Shown: piece by piece, positions 1-9,876 of the stretch
Numbering within the stretch: the first letter of the stretch is position 1
Layout: the number at the start of each line of letters is the position of its first letter
Origin: Pseudoxanthomonas mexicana
GTDB lineage: Bacteria > Pseudomonadota > Gammaproteobacteria > Xanthomonadales > Xanthomonadaceae
Length of the DNA: 43,611 nt
NCBI RefSeq assembly: GCF_010093385.1
Contig: NZ_PDWV01000035.1
Coordinates: forward strand, 1-43,611
Reading direction: 5' to 3'
Translations under genes and position numbers: made by a program
The notes under the pieces: generated by a model
The model's input: the letters and a program-made list of their open reading frames with translations, nothing else
What the model was told of the DNA's origin: nothing
Database searches by the model: none

Positions 1-127
1 CGCCACCGAAACGCTCCGCGCCGATCTTCGTCAGCGCCGCCGTCAGCGTCGTCTTGCCGTGGTCAACGTGGCCAATCGTGCCCACGTTCACGTGCGGCTT
101 GGTGCGTTCGAATTTACCCTTTGCCAT
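1..127 (-). CDS. tuf: Elongation factor Tu, N-terminal part (cut by window edge)
   Basis: Delivers aminoacyl-tRNA to the ribosome as a GTPase. Only the first 42 codons are present; the rest lies beyond the left edge. The peptide starts [16 protein letters not shown], followed by the P-loop GHVDHGKT at residues 19-26, which is diagnostic of EF-Tu. It lies downstream of tRNA-Tyr, tRNA-Gly and tRNA-Thr on the same strand, the classic tRNA-tufB arrangement of gammaproteobacteria, so it is probably the tufB-type copy, co-transcribed from the promoter ahead of tRNA-Tyr. The tuf gene is usually duplicated, so a contig breaking inside it is unsurprising. Confidence 0.97.
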   Translation of the reverse strand, partial: MAKGKFERTKPHVNVGTIGHVDHGKTTLTAALTKIGAERFGG

Positions 128-162
128 GGCTGCTAGTTCTCGCGTGAATCGTCAATGGGAAG

Positions 163-238
163 TGGTGCTCACGAATGGAATCGAACCATCGACCTCCTCC
201 TTACCAAGGAGGTGCTCTACCGACTGAGCTACGTGAGC
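163..238 (-). tRNA. tRNA-Thr (anticodon GGT), CCA encoded
   Basis: The 76-nt cloverleaf has an acceptor stem beginning GCTCACG and an encoded 3' CCA. The anticodon arm is CCTCC-TTGGTAA-GGAGG, giving anticodon GGT, and the T-loop is GGTTCGATTCC. It is the last tRNA before tuf, 35 nt upstream of the tuf start codon. Confidence 0.96.
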
Positions 239-292
239 GTGAAACCTGTTCGTGTTGCCTGGACTTGCTGCAGACCCTGTACGGGCGTTCAG

Positions 293-366
293 TGGAGCGG
301 GAGACGGGAATCGAACCCGCACTAGTAGCTTGGAAGGCTACAGTTCTACCATTGAACTACTCCCGC
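293..366 (-). tRNA. tRNA-Gly (anticodon TCC), CCA encoded
   Basis: The 74-nt gene has the acceptor pair GCGGGAG/CTCCCGC, discriminator T and encoded CCA. The anticodon arm is GTAGC-CTTCCAA-GCTAC, giving anticodon TCC. It is the second tRNA of the Tyr-Gly-Thr-tuf transcription unit. Confidence 0.96.
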
Positions 367-405
367 ACCGGGAGACCACTACAACTCGAAACAACAACGG
401 AAAAC

Positions 406-491
406 TGGTGGAGGGAGGTGGATTCGAACCACCGAAGGCGTAAGCCAGCAGATTTACAGTCTGCCCCCGTTGGCCGCTTGGGTATCCCTCC
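406..491 (-). tRNA. tRNA-Tyr (anticodon GTA), CCA encoded
   Basis: The 86-nt class II tRNA has a long variable arm, acceptor GGAGGGA/TCCCTCC, discriminator A and encoded CCA. The anticodon loop is CTGTAAA, giving GTA. It is the first gene of the tRNA-tuf unit, about 53 nt downstream of the expected start site from the promoter at 551-579. Confidence 0.96.
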
Positions 492-550
492 GGTATCACC
501 GGACTGACCAGGCCTGGCGGCCAAATCAAACCAGGGTGAAACAGCCCGAG

Positions 551-579
551 ATTTTGGCGTGTGCGGATGCGTCTGTCAA
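551..579 (-). promoter_or_regulatory. Sigma-70 type promoter for the tRNA-Tyr/Gly/Thr-tuf operon
   Basis: On the minus strand there is a consensus TTGACA (574-579), a 17-nt spacer and CAAAAT (551-556), followed by a GC-rich discriminator. A perfect -35 at ideal spacing directly ahead of a tRNA cluster fits a strong stable-RNA promoter. Start-site position is inferred. Confidence 0.75.
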
Positions 580-600
580 CGCGCCCGACACATTTTTTTC

Positions 601-1692
601 TCAGACGTTGAACCGGAAGTGCAGGACGTCGCCCTCCTGGACCCGATACTCCTTGCCCTCCAGCCGCAGGCGGCCGGCATCGCGGGCTCCCGCTTCGCCC
701 CGGTACTTGATGAAGTCGTCGAAGGCGATGGTTTCGGCGCGGATGAAGCCCTTTTCGAAATCGGTATGGATCACGGCCGCCGCCTGCGGCGCGGTGGAGC
801 CCGCCCGGACGGTCCAGGCCCGGACTTCCTTCCCGCCGGCAGTGAAGTAGGTCTGCAAGCCCAGCAGGGCGTAGGCGGCCCGGATCACCCGGTTCAGGCC
901 CGGCTCGTCCAGCCCCAGATCGGCCAGGAAGGCGTCCCGGTCGGCGTCGTCCAGCTGGGACAGCTCTTCCTCGATGGCGGCCGACACCGGCACCACCTGG
1001 GCCCCCTCGGTCGCGGCGCGGGCACGCACGGCCTCCAGGTGCGGATTGTTCTCGAACCCGTCCTCCAGCACGTTGGCCACGTACATGACCGGCTTGAGGG
1101 TCAACAGGAACAGGTCGCGGACCAGCGCCTTCTCCTCTTCGTCCAGCCCCAGCGCGCGCCCCGGCTTGCCGTCGTTCAGGCCGGCCTGCAGCTTCTGCAG
1201 CACGGGCTTGCGGGCGATGGCGTCCTTTTCCCCCGCCTTGGCCGAACGCTCGGCGCGGTTGAGCGCCTTTTCCACGCTCTCCAGGTCGGCCAGCGCCAGC
1301 TCGGTGTCGATGGTGTCGATGTCCGAGATCGGGTCGATCCGGTTGTTGACGTGGATGACGTCGTCGTTCTCGAAGCAGCGCACCACGTGGGTGATGGCGT
1401 CGACCTCGCGGATGTGGGCCAGGAACTTGTTGCCCAGACCCTCACCGCTGGCCGCGCCCGCCACCAGACCGGCGATGTCGACGAACTCGACCGCGGTCGG
1501 GATGACCTTCTGCGGGTTGATGATCTCGGCCAGCTGGTTGAGGCGCGGGTCCGGCACCGGCACCACGCCCACATTGGGCTCGATGGTGCAGAACGGGAAG
1601 TTGGCCGCGGCGATGCCCGCCTTGGTCAGCGCGTTGAACAGGGTCGACTTGCCGACGTTCGGCAGGCCGACGATGCCGCATTTGATGCCCAT
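601..1692 (-). CDS. ychF: Redox-regulated ATPase YchF (OBG family)
   Basis: YchF is a ribosome-associated P-loop ATPase of the OBG family, tied to translation and the oxidative stress response. The 363-aa length matches the family. The G1 motif GLPNVGKST is at residues 9-17, and the switch [16 protein letters not shown] follows near residue 70. The NVLE motif replaces the NKxD of true GTPases, the signature of YchF's ATP preference. The TGS domain forms the C-terminus and ends LHFRFNV. It lies downstream of pth on the same strand, a very common pairing. The 82-nt gap to pth carries a strong hairpin. Confidence 0.97.
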   Translation of the reverse strand: MGIKCGIVGLPNVGKSTLFNALTKAGIAAANFPFCTIEPNVGVVPVPDPRLNQLAEIINPQKVIPTAVEFVDIAGLVAGAASGEGLGNKFLAHIREVDAITHVVRCFENDDVIHVNNRIDPISDIDTIDTELALADLESVEKALNRAERSAKAGEKDAIARKPVLQKLQAGLNDGKPGRALGLDEEEKALVRDLFLLTLKPVMYVANVLEDGFENNPHLEAVRARAATEGAQVVPVSAAIEEELSQLDDADRDAFLADLGLDEPGLNRVIRAAYALLGLQTYFTAGGKEVRAWTVRAGSTAPQAAAVIHTDFEKGFIRAETIAFDDFIKYRGEAGARDAGRLRLEGKEYRVQEGDVLHFRFNV

Positions 1693-1723
1693 CGTTTGAA
1701 TCCAGGATTAGTGATTCGGGATT

Positions 1724-1756
1724 CGGGATTCGCCAGGCAGCGGCCTGCGAATCCCG
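1724..1756. repeat. Hairpin-forming intergenic repeat between pth and ychF
   Basis: A nearly perfect stem: CGGGATTCG, a one-base bulge, CAGGC, loop AGCG, GCCTG, CGAATCCCG. It is preceded by a short tandem GATTCGGGATTCGGGATT tract at 1713-1730. Such GATTCGGGATTC-rich elements are a familiar intergenic repeat type in xanthomonads (family knowledge from memory). It could stabilise or separate the pth and ychF messages. Confidence 0.6.
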
Positions 1757-1774
1757 ACTCCCCAATCTCCAATC

Positions 1775-2356
1775 TCACGCCTTGGGCGTATGCAACCGCG
1801 TCATCGCATCCATGAAATTGCCCGATACGGCCAGCGGCAGCACGTCCAGCGCATCGTCGATGGCCCGCGCGATCAGGATCTCGTCGTCCTTGCCCGGCTT
1901 GCCCAGCACCCAGCTGGTCACCCGGTCCTTGTGGCCGGGATGGCCGATGCCGATGCGCAGGCGGTGGAACTTGCCATGACCCAGGTGCTGGATGGTGTCG
2001 CGCAACCCGTTCTGGCCGCCATGGCCGCCGTCGAACTTCAGCCTGGCCACACCGGGCGCCAGATCCAGCTCATCATGCGCCAGCAGCGCCTCTTCCGGCG
2101 CGATCTTCCAGAACCGCAGCGCCGCCGCGACCGACTTGCCGCTCAGGTTCATGTAGGTGGCCGGCTTCAGCAGCCACACCGGCTGCCCGGCTACGACGAC
2201 CTTGGCGGTCTCGCCGAACAGCTGGCCGTCCAGGCCGAAGCGCTCACCCTGCCGCTCCGCCAGGGCGTCGACAAAATGGAACCCGGCGTTGTGCCGGGTT
2301 CGGGCATGTTCGGCACCGGGATTACCCAGTCCGACGATGAGGCGCAGGCCTGCCAT
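1775..2356 (-). CDS. pth: Peptidyl-tRNA hydrolase
   Basis: Releases tRNA from peptidyl-tRNAs that drop off the ribosome. The protein is 193 aa, the normal length. It starts MAGLRLIVGLGNPG, with the conserved Asn12 in GLGNPG, His22 in RTRHNAGF and an Asp in LLAHDELDL matching the catalytic N/H/D set of E. coli Pth. It lies between rplY and ychF, all on the minus strand, the order seen in many gammaproteobacteria. A GC-rich hairpin separates it from rplY. Confidence 0.97.
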   Translation of the reverse strand: MAGLRLIVGLGNPGAEHARTRHNAGFHFVDALAERQGERFGLDGQLFGETAKVVVAGQPVWLLKPATYMNLSGKSVAAALRFWKIAPEEALLAHDELDLAPGVARLKFDGGHGGQNGLRDTIQHLGHGKFHRLRIGIGHPGHKDRVTSWVLGKPGKDDEILIARAIDDALDVLPLAVSGNFMDAMTRLHTPKA

Positions 2357-2372
2357 GGGGACGCATCGCGCA

Positions 2373-2398
2373 CCCTCGCCCGCCGGAGCGGGCGAGGG
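2373..2398 (-). terminator. Perfect 11-bp GC hairpin between rplY and pth
   Basis: The stem CCCTCGCCCGC pairs perfectly with GCGGGCGAGGG across a 4-nt loop. There is no clear U-tract on the minus strand, so it may be an attenuating or mRNA-stabilising hairpin rather than a full terminator. Confidence 0.5.
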
Positions 2399-2407
2399 CT
2401 CACGCGA

Positions 2408-3061
2408 TTACTTGTCGTCCTTCTTGGCGACCTTGGCCGCCGGCACTTCGGCCGACTCCACGGGAGCTTCCTCGGCCTCTTCCTTGCCGTGCTTGGCGAT
2501 CACGACGGCGACGTCGTGTTCCTTGCCCAGCTTCAGCTCGGGAATGACGACACCGGCCGGCAGCTTGATGTCGGACAGGTGGACCACCGCACCGATGGCC
2601 AGGTCGGCCAGGTCGATCTCGATGAACTCCGGCAGGTCCTTCGGCAGGCACTCGACGACGACTTCGTTCAGCTCGTGGGTGACCACGACCTCGGCGGACT
2701 TGCCGGCCGGCGACTTGTCCTCGTTGAGGAAGTGCAGCGGCACCGCGGTGCGCAGCGTCTCGTTCTCGTTCACGCGCTGGAAGTCCAGGTGCATGATCTG
2801 CTGCTTGAACGGGTGGCGCTGCATGTCACGCAGCAGCACCTTCTGGATGTCGCCATTGAGGCTCAGGTCCAGGATGGACGAGTAGAACCAGTCGTTCTGG
2901 CTGGCCAGCCAGACCTCGTTGTGGTTCAGCTGGATGCTGACCGGATTGAGTTCGCCACCGTAGACGATGGCGGGCACCTGGCCGGCGTGACGGAGGCGGC
3001 GGCTCGCACCCTTACCCTCGTCCTCGCGGCGCTGCACCTTGATTTCATGCGTGTTTGCCAT
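2408..3061 (-). CDS. rplY: 50S ribosomal protein L25/general stress protein Ctc
   Basis: Binds 5S rRNA in the large ribosomal subunit. At 217 aa it is the long Ctc-type form: an N-terminal L25 domain (roughly residues 5-95, starting MANTHEIKVQRREDEGKGASRRLR), then the TL5/Ctc beta domain. A low-complexity Ala/Glu/Val/Lys tail ends AAKVAKKDDK. It lies between prs and pth, which is the standard neighbourhood. The 113-nt space to prs shows no clear terminator, so co-transcription with prs is likely. Confidence 0.96.
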   Translation of the reverse strand: MANTHEIKVQRREDEGKGASRRLRHAGQVPAIVYGGELNPVSIQLNHNEVWLASQNDWFYSSILDLSLNGDIQKVLLRDMQRHPFKQQIMHLDFQRVNENETLRTAVPLHFLNEDKSPAGKSAEVVVTHELNEVVVECLPKDLPEFIEIDLADLAIGAVVHLSDIKLPAGVVIPELKLGKEHDVAVVIAKHGKEEAEEAPVESAEVPAAKVAKKDDK

Positions 3062-3174
3062 GTTTCTTCACTACCCAGGTTGTTGGATCGCCTTGCGGCG
3101 GCCCGATGAAGGCTCATCCGCGACCAGATGAACCCGAAAAGCCACGCCCCGATTAGCCGGCGCGCGGCGGAGAC

Positions 3175-4134
3175 TCAATCCACGTACAGCGAACTGACCG
3201 ATTCGCCGAAGGCGATGCGGCGGATCGTTTCCGCCAGCAGTTCCGCCACCGACAGCTGGCGGATCTTGCTGCAGCCCTGCGCCTGCGGCGAGAGCGGGAT
3301 GGTGTCGGTGACGACGAGTTCGTCGAGCACCGAGTTGTTCAGGTTGTCCACCGCCGGGCCCGAGAGCACGGGATGGGTGCAGTACGCCGCCACCTTGTTG
3401 GCGCCGTGCTGCTTCAGCGCCGCCGCGGCGGCGCAGAGGGTGCCGGCCGTGTCGACGATGTCGTCCACCAGCACGCAGTCCTTGCCTTCCACGTCGCCGA
3501 TGATGTTCATCACCGTGGCCACGTTGGCGCGCGGACGGCGCTTGTCGATGATCGCCAGGTCGGCGTCGTCCAGGCGCTTGGCGACCGCACGGGCGCGCAC
3601 CACGCCACCCACGTCGGGCGACACGACCAGCAGGTTCTCCGTGCCGTAGGCGCGCCAGATGTCGGCCAGCAGCAGCGGGGAGGCGTACACGTTGTCCACC
3701 GGGATGTCGAAGAAACCCTGGATCTGGTCGGCGTGCAGATCGACCGTCAGCACGCGGTCGGCGGTCACCGCGCCGAACATCTTCGCCGCCACCTTCGCCG
3801 TGATCGGCACGCGCGAGGAGCGCATGCGGCGATCCTGGCGGGCGTAGCCGAAATACGGCACCACCGCGGTGACGCTGCTGGCCGATGCGCGCTTCAGCGC
3901 GTCGATCAGCACCAGCAGTTCCACCAGGTTCTCGGCGCTCGGCGCGCAGGTCGGCTGCACGACGAACACTTCCTGCCGGCGGACGTTCTCCTGGATCTCC
4001 ACCTGCACTTCGCCGTCGGAGAACCGGGACACCAGCGCCTTGCCGGGACGCACACCCAGTTCGCGACAGATGCTGTTGGCCAACGGCTTGTTGGCGTTGC
4101 CGGAGAACACAAGCAGGTTACGTTCGTCTTGCAT
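3175..4134 (-). CDS. prs: Ribose-phosphate pyrophosphokinase
   Basis: Makes PRPP from ribose 5-phosphate and ATP for nucleotide, histidine and tryptophan synthesis. The 319-aa protein starts [19 protein letters not shown]; a longer in-frame extension exists upstream, but it would be encoded by the tRNA-Gln gene. The ATP-binding flexible loop is in [10 protein letters not shown], and the PRPP-binding motif is [12 protein letters not shown] near residue 215. It lies just downstream of tRNA-Gln, 32 nt from the tRNA 3' end, and shares its first 17 nt with the tail of the over-long ispE frame. Confidence 0.97.
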   Translation of the reverse strand: MQDERNLLVFSGNANKPLANSICRELGVRPGKALVSRFSDGEVQVEIQENVRRQEVFVVQPTCAPSAENLVELLVLIDALKRASASSVTAVVPYFGYARQDRRMRSSRVPITAKVAAKMFGAVTADRVLTVDLHADQIQGFFDIPVDNVYASPLLLADIWRAYGTENLLVVSPDVGGVVRARAVAKRLDDADLAIIDKRRPRANVATVMNIIGDVEGKDCVLVDDIVDTAGTLCAAAAALKQHGANKVAAYCTHPVLSGPAVDNLNNSVLDELVVTDTIPLSPQAQGCSKIRQLSVAELLAETIRRIAFGESVSSLYVD

Positions 4135-5149
4135 GGGTCGTCTCGGCGGATGCGGCAGGACTGGATTGGCAGGGGCGGAAGGATTCGAACCTACGAATGC
4201 CGGGATCAAAACCCGGTGCCTTAACCACTTGGCGACGCCCCGAGGCGTTTTTCTCCGTTCCGCGGACCTGCGCCAGCGCATCCAGCAGCGGCGAGCGCGC
4301 CGCGCCCTCCCCCACCCAGGCACGCAGCCCGGCCGGCAGGAGCGCCAGCGCAGCCTCGGCGGCGGTCCGGTCGGCGAACTCCACGAAGCAGCCGCCGCCG
4401 GAACCGGTCAAGCGTGGCGTACCGATGTGCGAAAGGGCCTGGAAGACCGCCTCGATGGCAGGCTCCCGGCGACGCACGACCGGCTCGAACGCGTTGCCGA
4501 GCAGTGATCCCGAAACGAAGTCCGATATTTTCGCGGGTGCAGCATCACGCGTCAAATCCGGGGACGCGAACAGCGCCGCGGTGGGCACGTGGACGCCCGG
4601 ATCGACCAGCAGGTACCACGCCGGGGGCAGGTCCAGCGGGGTCAGGAGCTCGCCCACGCCTTCCGCCCAGGCATTCTGGCCGCGGACGAAGACCGGAACG
4701 TCCGCCCCGAGCTGCAGGCCCAACCCTGCCAGCCGGTCCGGGCCCAACTTGCAGCCCCACAGATGGTCCAGCACCACCAGCACCGTCGCGGCGTCGGATG
4801 ATCCGCCACCGAAGCCTCCTCCGGCCGGAATGCGCTTTTCGACGCCGATATCCGCACCTTGGTTAGCTTTGGCGACTTTTTGCAGAAGTTTCGCAGCCTT
4901 GATGACCAGATCGTCATCCTCGACCACACCGGGGACTGAGGCTCCGACCCGTCGGATCGCCCCGTCGGGACGGGGACGCAGGTGGATGTGGTCACCCCAC
5001 GCCAGCAGCCGGAACACGGTCTGCAACAGGTGGTAGCCATCGGCCCGCCGGCCGGTGATCTGCAGCGCGAGGTTGAGCTTGGCGGGGGCCGGCCACGTGG
5101 ACCAGCCTTCTTCGGCGGGAAACAGGCTCACTGCGGCGCCATCTGCCAC
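4118..5149 (-). CDS. ispE: 4-diphosphocytidyl-2-C-methyl-D-erythritol kinase; frame has no stop before tRNA-Gln
   Basis: GHMP kinase of the MEP isoprenoid pathway. [21 protein letters not shown] marks the N-terminus, the ATP-binding [14 protein letters not shown] lies at residues 108-121, and LTGSGGGC is a later GHMP motif. The homologous part ends near residue 290 (SPLLDAL), the usual family length. No stop codon follows: the frame enters tRNA-Gln at codon 303, passes through the whole tRNA and stops only at 4118-4120, inside the 5' end of prs (343 codons in all). The ATG at 5149 overlaps lolB by 22 nt; an alternative GTG at 5131 would form a GTGA overlap with the lolB stop. The real C-terminus is therefore uncertain. 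Confidence 0.9.
   Translation of the reverse strand: MADGAAVSLFPAEEGWSTWPAPAKLNLALQITGRRADGYHLLQTVFRLLAWGDHIHLRPRPDGAIRRVGASVPGVVEDDDLVIKAAKLLQKVAKANQGADIGVEKRIPAGGGFGGGSSDAATVLVVLDHLWGCKLGPDRLAGLGLQLGADVPVFVRGQNAWAEGVGELLTPLDLPPAWYLLVDPGVHVPTAALFASPDLTRDAAPAKISDFVSGSLLGNAFEPVVRRREPAIEAVFQALSHIGTPRLTGSGGGCFVEFADRTAAEAALALLPAGLRAWVGEGAARSPLLDALAQVRGTEKNASGRRQVVKAPGFDPGIRRFESFRPCQSSPAASAETTHARRT
4167..4242 (-). tRNA. tRNA-Gln (anticodon TTG), CCA encoded, inside the ispE-prs unit
   Basis: The 76-nt gene has discriminator G73 and encoded CCA. The anticodon arm is CCGGG-TTTTGAT-CCCGG, giving TTG. Acceptor pairs 2-7 are sound, but position 1 reads C opposite T72, a mismatch; a weak 1-72 pair is a known identity trait of glutaminyl-tRNA synthetase substrates. 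It is embedded between ispE and prs on the same strand and lies wholly inside the open reading frame that continues from ispE. Confidence 0.95.
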
Positions 5150-5778
5150 TGATCGACGGCAAGCTTCACCGCCGCGCCGTCGCGACGCGCCTCCACCCGG
5201 CGAGGCAGGACGGGGCGCGCGCCCTCAGCCGGAAACCAGTCAAGGTAGTCGACGCGCCAGCCATGCTGCGAGAGGGCGCGCAGGCGACCCTGGGTGTCGT
5301 ATTCCAACCCCTCCACGCCCGCGGCTGGGTCCGCCAGGCCGCGGGCCCAGTGCACCATCGAGGCCACGGGGATATCCCAGCCGGTAGCCTGCCTCAACAG
5401 GTCCGCCGCGTTGCTGCCCTCACGGGTTCCGCCCTCCAATCCCTCCAGACGGCCTGCACCGGTCTGCAGATCGCCGGCCAGGCGCCAGCTCTGGCGTGTG
5501 ACCGGCGCACTGAGGGCAACCTCGTAGCAGGCGTCGGCCTGCTCCCAATCGATGCGGCCGCTGCCGCCCTTGCCGTTGGCGCTGACGGCCACCCGCCCGG
5601 AGAACGACCAGTCCGCCTGCGAAGCCAGCCATGCGGCCCGCGTGGCCTGCGACGCCTGCGCGGCCGCGAGCGCTTCCGGATCGCGCAGGACCGGCGAGTC
5701 CACGGCTGGTCCGCGCGTGGCGCAGCCTGCCAACGACAGGGCCACCAGCCCCGCCCACAGCATTCCTGAAACCTTCAT
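5128..5778 (-). CDS. lolB: Outer membrane lipoprotein insertion protein LolB
   Basis: Accepts lipoproteins from LolA and inserts them into the inner leaflet of the outer membrane. The 216-aa protein has a lipoprotein signal peptide with the lipobox LSLAGC (Cys about residue 19). The LolB fold follows, with [22 protein letters not shown] near residue 60 and WARGLADP in the second half. The start codon overlaps the upstream TPR gene stop (ATGA), and its own stop overlaps ispE; the lolB-ispE-prs order is standard for gammaproteobacteria. Confidence 0.95.
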   Translation of the reverse strand: MKVSGMLWAGLVALSLAGCATRGPAVDSPVLRDPEALAAAQASQATRAAWLASQADWSFSGRVAVSANGKGGSGRIDWEQADACYEVALSAPVTRQSWRLAGDLQTGAGRLEGLEGGTREGSNAADLLRQATGWDIPVASMVHWARGLADPAAGVEGLEYDTQGRLRALSQHGWRVDYLDWFPAEGARPVLPRRVEARRDGAAVKLAVDQWQMAPQ

Positions 5779-7466
5779 GCGCCCGTCTTCTCCAGCGCCC
5801 GCTGCAGCGAGCGGTTGTCGGGATCGATCTTGCGCGCCTCCTCGAAGAACCTGCGCGCCTCATCCTTCTGCCCCATCACCCACAGCACCTCCGCGACATG
5901 CGCGGCGATCTCGGCGTCCTTCTGCAGGGTGAAAGCCCGGCGCAGCTCCACCAGCGCCTCGGCGTTGCGCCCCAATCGATAGAGGACCCAGCCGTAGCTG
6001 TCGATGATCGCCGCATCCTCGGGCGCGGCGGCGCGGGCGCGATCGATCAGCTCCAGCGCCTCCTGGTAGCGCGTGGTGCGGTCGGCCAGCGTATAGCCCA
6101 ATGCATTGAGCGCGGCGACGTTGTCCGGCTCGATCACCAGGATCCGGCGGAAATCGGCTTCGGCATGGTCGATGCGGTCGCGGCGCTCCCACGCCAGGCC
6201 GCGCGAATACAGCAGCGCCAGGTCGTCGGGATAGGCGGCCAGCCCACGCGCGAAGACCTCCAGTTCACCCGCGTCCTGCCGGTCCTCGTGGCGCAGCTCG
6301 GCTTCCATCAGATAGGCGTCGCGACGGGTCCCGTCGCCGACCTCGGCATCGGCCTGGAGCCGTCGCGCCTCGGCGAAGGCTTCGTCCTTGCGTTCCAGGT
6401 CGAACAGAGTCTTGATCGCCCTCAGGCGCGCCTCGGCGCGCTGTTCGCCGGCAGGCCCGCTGCGGTACCACGCCAGCGCTTCCTCGCGCCGCTCGAGGAA
6501 CTCGGCCATCTGGCCCAGCAGCAGGCGACGTTCCGGGCTGTAGGCCGTCGCCGGGTCCTTCCCGGTGGACGCCCGCTTCAACTCTTCATACAACGCATCC
6601 AGTGCCTGCTTGTCGTCGGCCTTGGCCAGCAGCTGCGCCCGAAGGCCGTAGGTCAGGGTGTCCTGCGGACCCTGCCCCATCGCCCGCGAGGCCGCCGCCG
6701 GGTCGCCCAGCCGGTCGTACTCTTCCGCCAGCTTGAGGCGCAGCGCCGCATCGCCCGCCGCCTTCGGCAGCAGACCGTCCAGCACCGTTTTCGCTTCGTC
6801 CTTGCGGCCGGCCTGCTGCAACTGGCTGGCCTGCAGCAGGGCTACCTGCGGCTCGCCGGAGAAGCGCTTCACCACGTTGGCCACCATGCGCTCGGCCAGC
6901 ACCGGCTGGTCCATCTGCTGGGCCAGCCCCGTGAACGCCAGCCAGGCCTGCAGGGTGTCGGGGATGGCGCCCTGATCGACCAGCTCCCGCAGCAACCGCG
7001 GTGCCAGTTCCGGATCCTTGCCTCCGCTGGCCAGCGCGGTGAGCGCATACCGCCAGCCCAGTTCGTCCGGATCCTGCATCAGGCCGGCCAGCTCCCGACG
7101 GGCCTGGCGACCCTGCCCCTGGCGCAGGGCCAGCGTGGCTTCGGCGCCCCGCAGGGCCAGCGTGCGCGGCGATCTGGCCCGCCACAGCTTCAGTGCCTCG
7201 GCAGCGCGCGCATCGTCCTTCGCCAGCAGGGCGATGCGTGTGGCGCGCTCCGCGAGGCCGGCATCGTCGTCCCGCCGGGCCGCATCCAGGTACCAGCGCG
7301 CCGCATCGGGCAACTGGCCGGCCTGCAGGGCGAACTCGCCGGCCATGACCGTGGTCAGCGCATCGTCCTTCGGCTCGACGGGACGCGTGGACGGGGCGGC
7401 CAGCGCCACGGGTGCCAGGGCCACCAGCGCCAGCATCGCCAGACGGGTACGAATCATTTCGGGCAT
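5775..7466 (-). CDS. Secreted tetratricopeptide-repeat protein
   Basis: A 563-aa protein with a Sec signal peptide (MIRTRLAMLALVALAPVALA after a possible MPE extension; an alternative ATG lies at 7457). It is filled with helical repeats rich in Ala, Leu and Arg. The last 250 residues show clear TPR periodicity, for example YSRGLAWERRDRIDHAEADF and AALNALGYTLADRTTRYQEA. TPR proteins of this type act as protein-interaction scaffolds in the periplasm or at the outer membrane; the partner is unknown. It is coupled by ATGA to lolB, which suggests an envelope role. It is divergent from hemA across 66 nt. The same frame stays open far upstream, antisense to hemA, but that part is not credible. Confidence 0.88.
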   Translation of the reverse strand: MPEMIRTRLAMLALVALAPVALAAPSTRPVEPKDDALTTVMAGEFALQAGQLPDAARWYLDAARRDDDAGLAERATRIALLAKDDARAAEALKLWRARSPRTLALRGAEATLALRQGQGRQARRELAGLMQDPDELGWRYALTALASGGKDPELAPRLLRELVDQGAIPDTLQAWLAFTGLAQQMDQPVLAERMVANVVKRFSGEPQVALLQASQLQQAGRKDEAKTVLDGLLPKAAGDAALRLKLAEEYDRLGDPAAASRAMGQGPQDTLTYGLRAQLLAKADDKQALDALYEELKRASTGKDPATAYSPERRLLLGQMAEFLERREEALAWYRSGPAGEQRAEARLRAIKTLFDLERKDEAFAEARRLQADAEVGDGTRRDAYLMEAELRHEDRQDAGELEVFARGLAAYPDDLALLYSRGLAWERRDRIDHAEADFRRILVIEPDNVAALNALGYTLADRTTRYQEALELIDRARAAAPEDAAIIDSYGWVLYRLGRNAEALVELRRAFTLQKDAEIAAHVAEVLWVMGQKDEARRFFEEARKIDPDNRSLQRALEKTGA

Positions 7467-7532
7467 GAAACTCACGTGGGCCGTAAAATGGCGACCCTGA
7501 TGAGCCAGCAGCTTACTGCAAGCACCTGAACG

Positions 7533-8790
7533 ATGACGTTGTGGGTCCTCGGATTGAACCACCAGACCGCGCCGGTCGACCTGCGCGAACGGGTGGCGTT
7601 CGACGCCGGCACGGTGCCGCATGCGTTGTCGTCGCTGCGCGCGTTGCCGGACGTGGCCGAAGCCGCCCTGCTGTCCACCTGCAACCGCACCGAACTCTAC
7701 GCCGTGGCCGAAGATGGCGACGTGCTGTCCAGCTGGCTGGCCACCCATGCCGAAGGCTTGGAAGGCTATCTGTACCGGCATCGCGACGCCGATGCGGTGC
7801 GCCACCTGTTCCGGGTGGCCACCGGCCTGGATTCGATGGTGCTGGGCGAACCGCAGATCCTCGGCCAGGTAAAGGGCGCCTGGGCCACGGCGCGCGAGCA
7901 CGGCGCGCTCGGCAACCGCCTGGACCGGCTGTTCCAGCAGACCTTCGCCGTGGCCAAGCGTGCGCGCACCGATACGCGGGTGGGCGCCAACCCGGTGTCG
8001 GTGGCCTCCACCGCCGTGCGCCTGGCGCAGAACTCCTTCGCCCGCCTCAGCGAATCCACGGTGCTGCTGGTCGGCGCCGGCGAAACCATCGAACTGGCCG
8101 CCAAGCATCTCAGCGAAGGGCGCGTGCGCCGGCTGCTGGTGGCGAACCGCACGCTCGCGCATGCGCAGGAACTGGCCAGCCGCCACGGCGGCTATGCCCT
8201 GCCGCTGGCCGAACTGGACCGCCACCTGGCCGAGGCCGACGTGGTCTTCTCCGCCACCGCCGCGCGCGAGCCGGTGGTGCGCCACGCGCAGGTCGCCGCT
8301 GCGCTCGCCGCGCGCAGGCACAAGCCGATGCTGCTGTTCGACCTGGCCGTGCCGCGCGATATCGACGCCTCGGTGGCGGACCTGCGCGATGCCTACCTGT
8401 ACACGGTCGACGACCTGGAGCGCGCGGTCGAGGACAACCGGCGCAGCCGGCGCGAAGCCGCCGATGCGGCCGAAGCCATCATCGACGTGCAGGTGGGCCG
8501 GTTCATGGAGAGCCTGCGCGCCGGCGCGCGCACCGAGCCGCTCAAGCGCCTGCGCGCCCTGGGCGAGGCGACGCGCGAGGACGTGCTGGCCAAGGCACGC
8601 CAGCAACTGGCGAATGGGCGTGAACCGGAACAGGTGCTCGACTTCCTGGCCCACACGCTGACCAACCGGCTGCTGCACCCACCGACGGCCGCCCTGCGCG
8701 AGGCCGCGCTGAACGGCGACGCCGACCTCGCCCGCGCCGCCGACCGCCTGTTCCCGGCCCAGCCGCCCTATTCCCACCTGAAGAAAGACG

Positions 8791-8813
<23 letters not shown>
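7533..8813 (+). CDS. hemA: Glutamyl-tRNA reductase
   Basis: First enzyme of the C5 haem pathway; reduces Glu-tRNA to glutamate-1-semialdehyde with NADPH. The 426-aa protein starts [19 protein letters not shown], with the catalytic Cys50 in STCNRTELY. The [13 protein letters not shown] motif follows, then an NADPH-binding domain ([17 protein letters not shown]) and the C-terminal dimerisation helix. A possible -10 TAAAAT lies at 7484-7489, but no good -35 is visible. The gene overlaps prfA by 23 nt, the conserved hemA-prfA arrangement. Confidence 0.98.
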
Positions 8814-9872
<1,059 letters not shown>

Positions 9873-9876
<4 letters not shown>

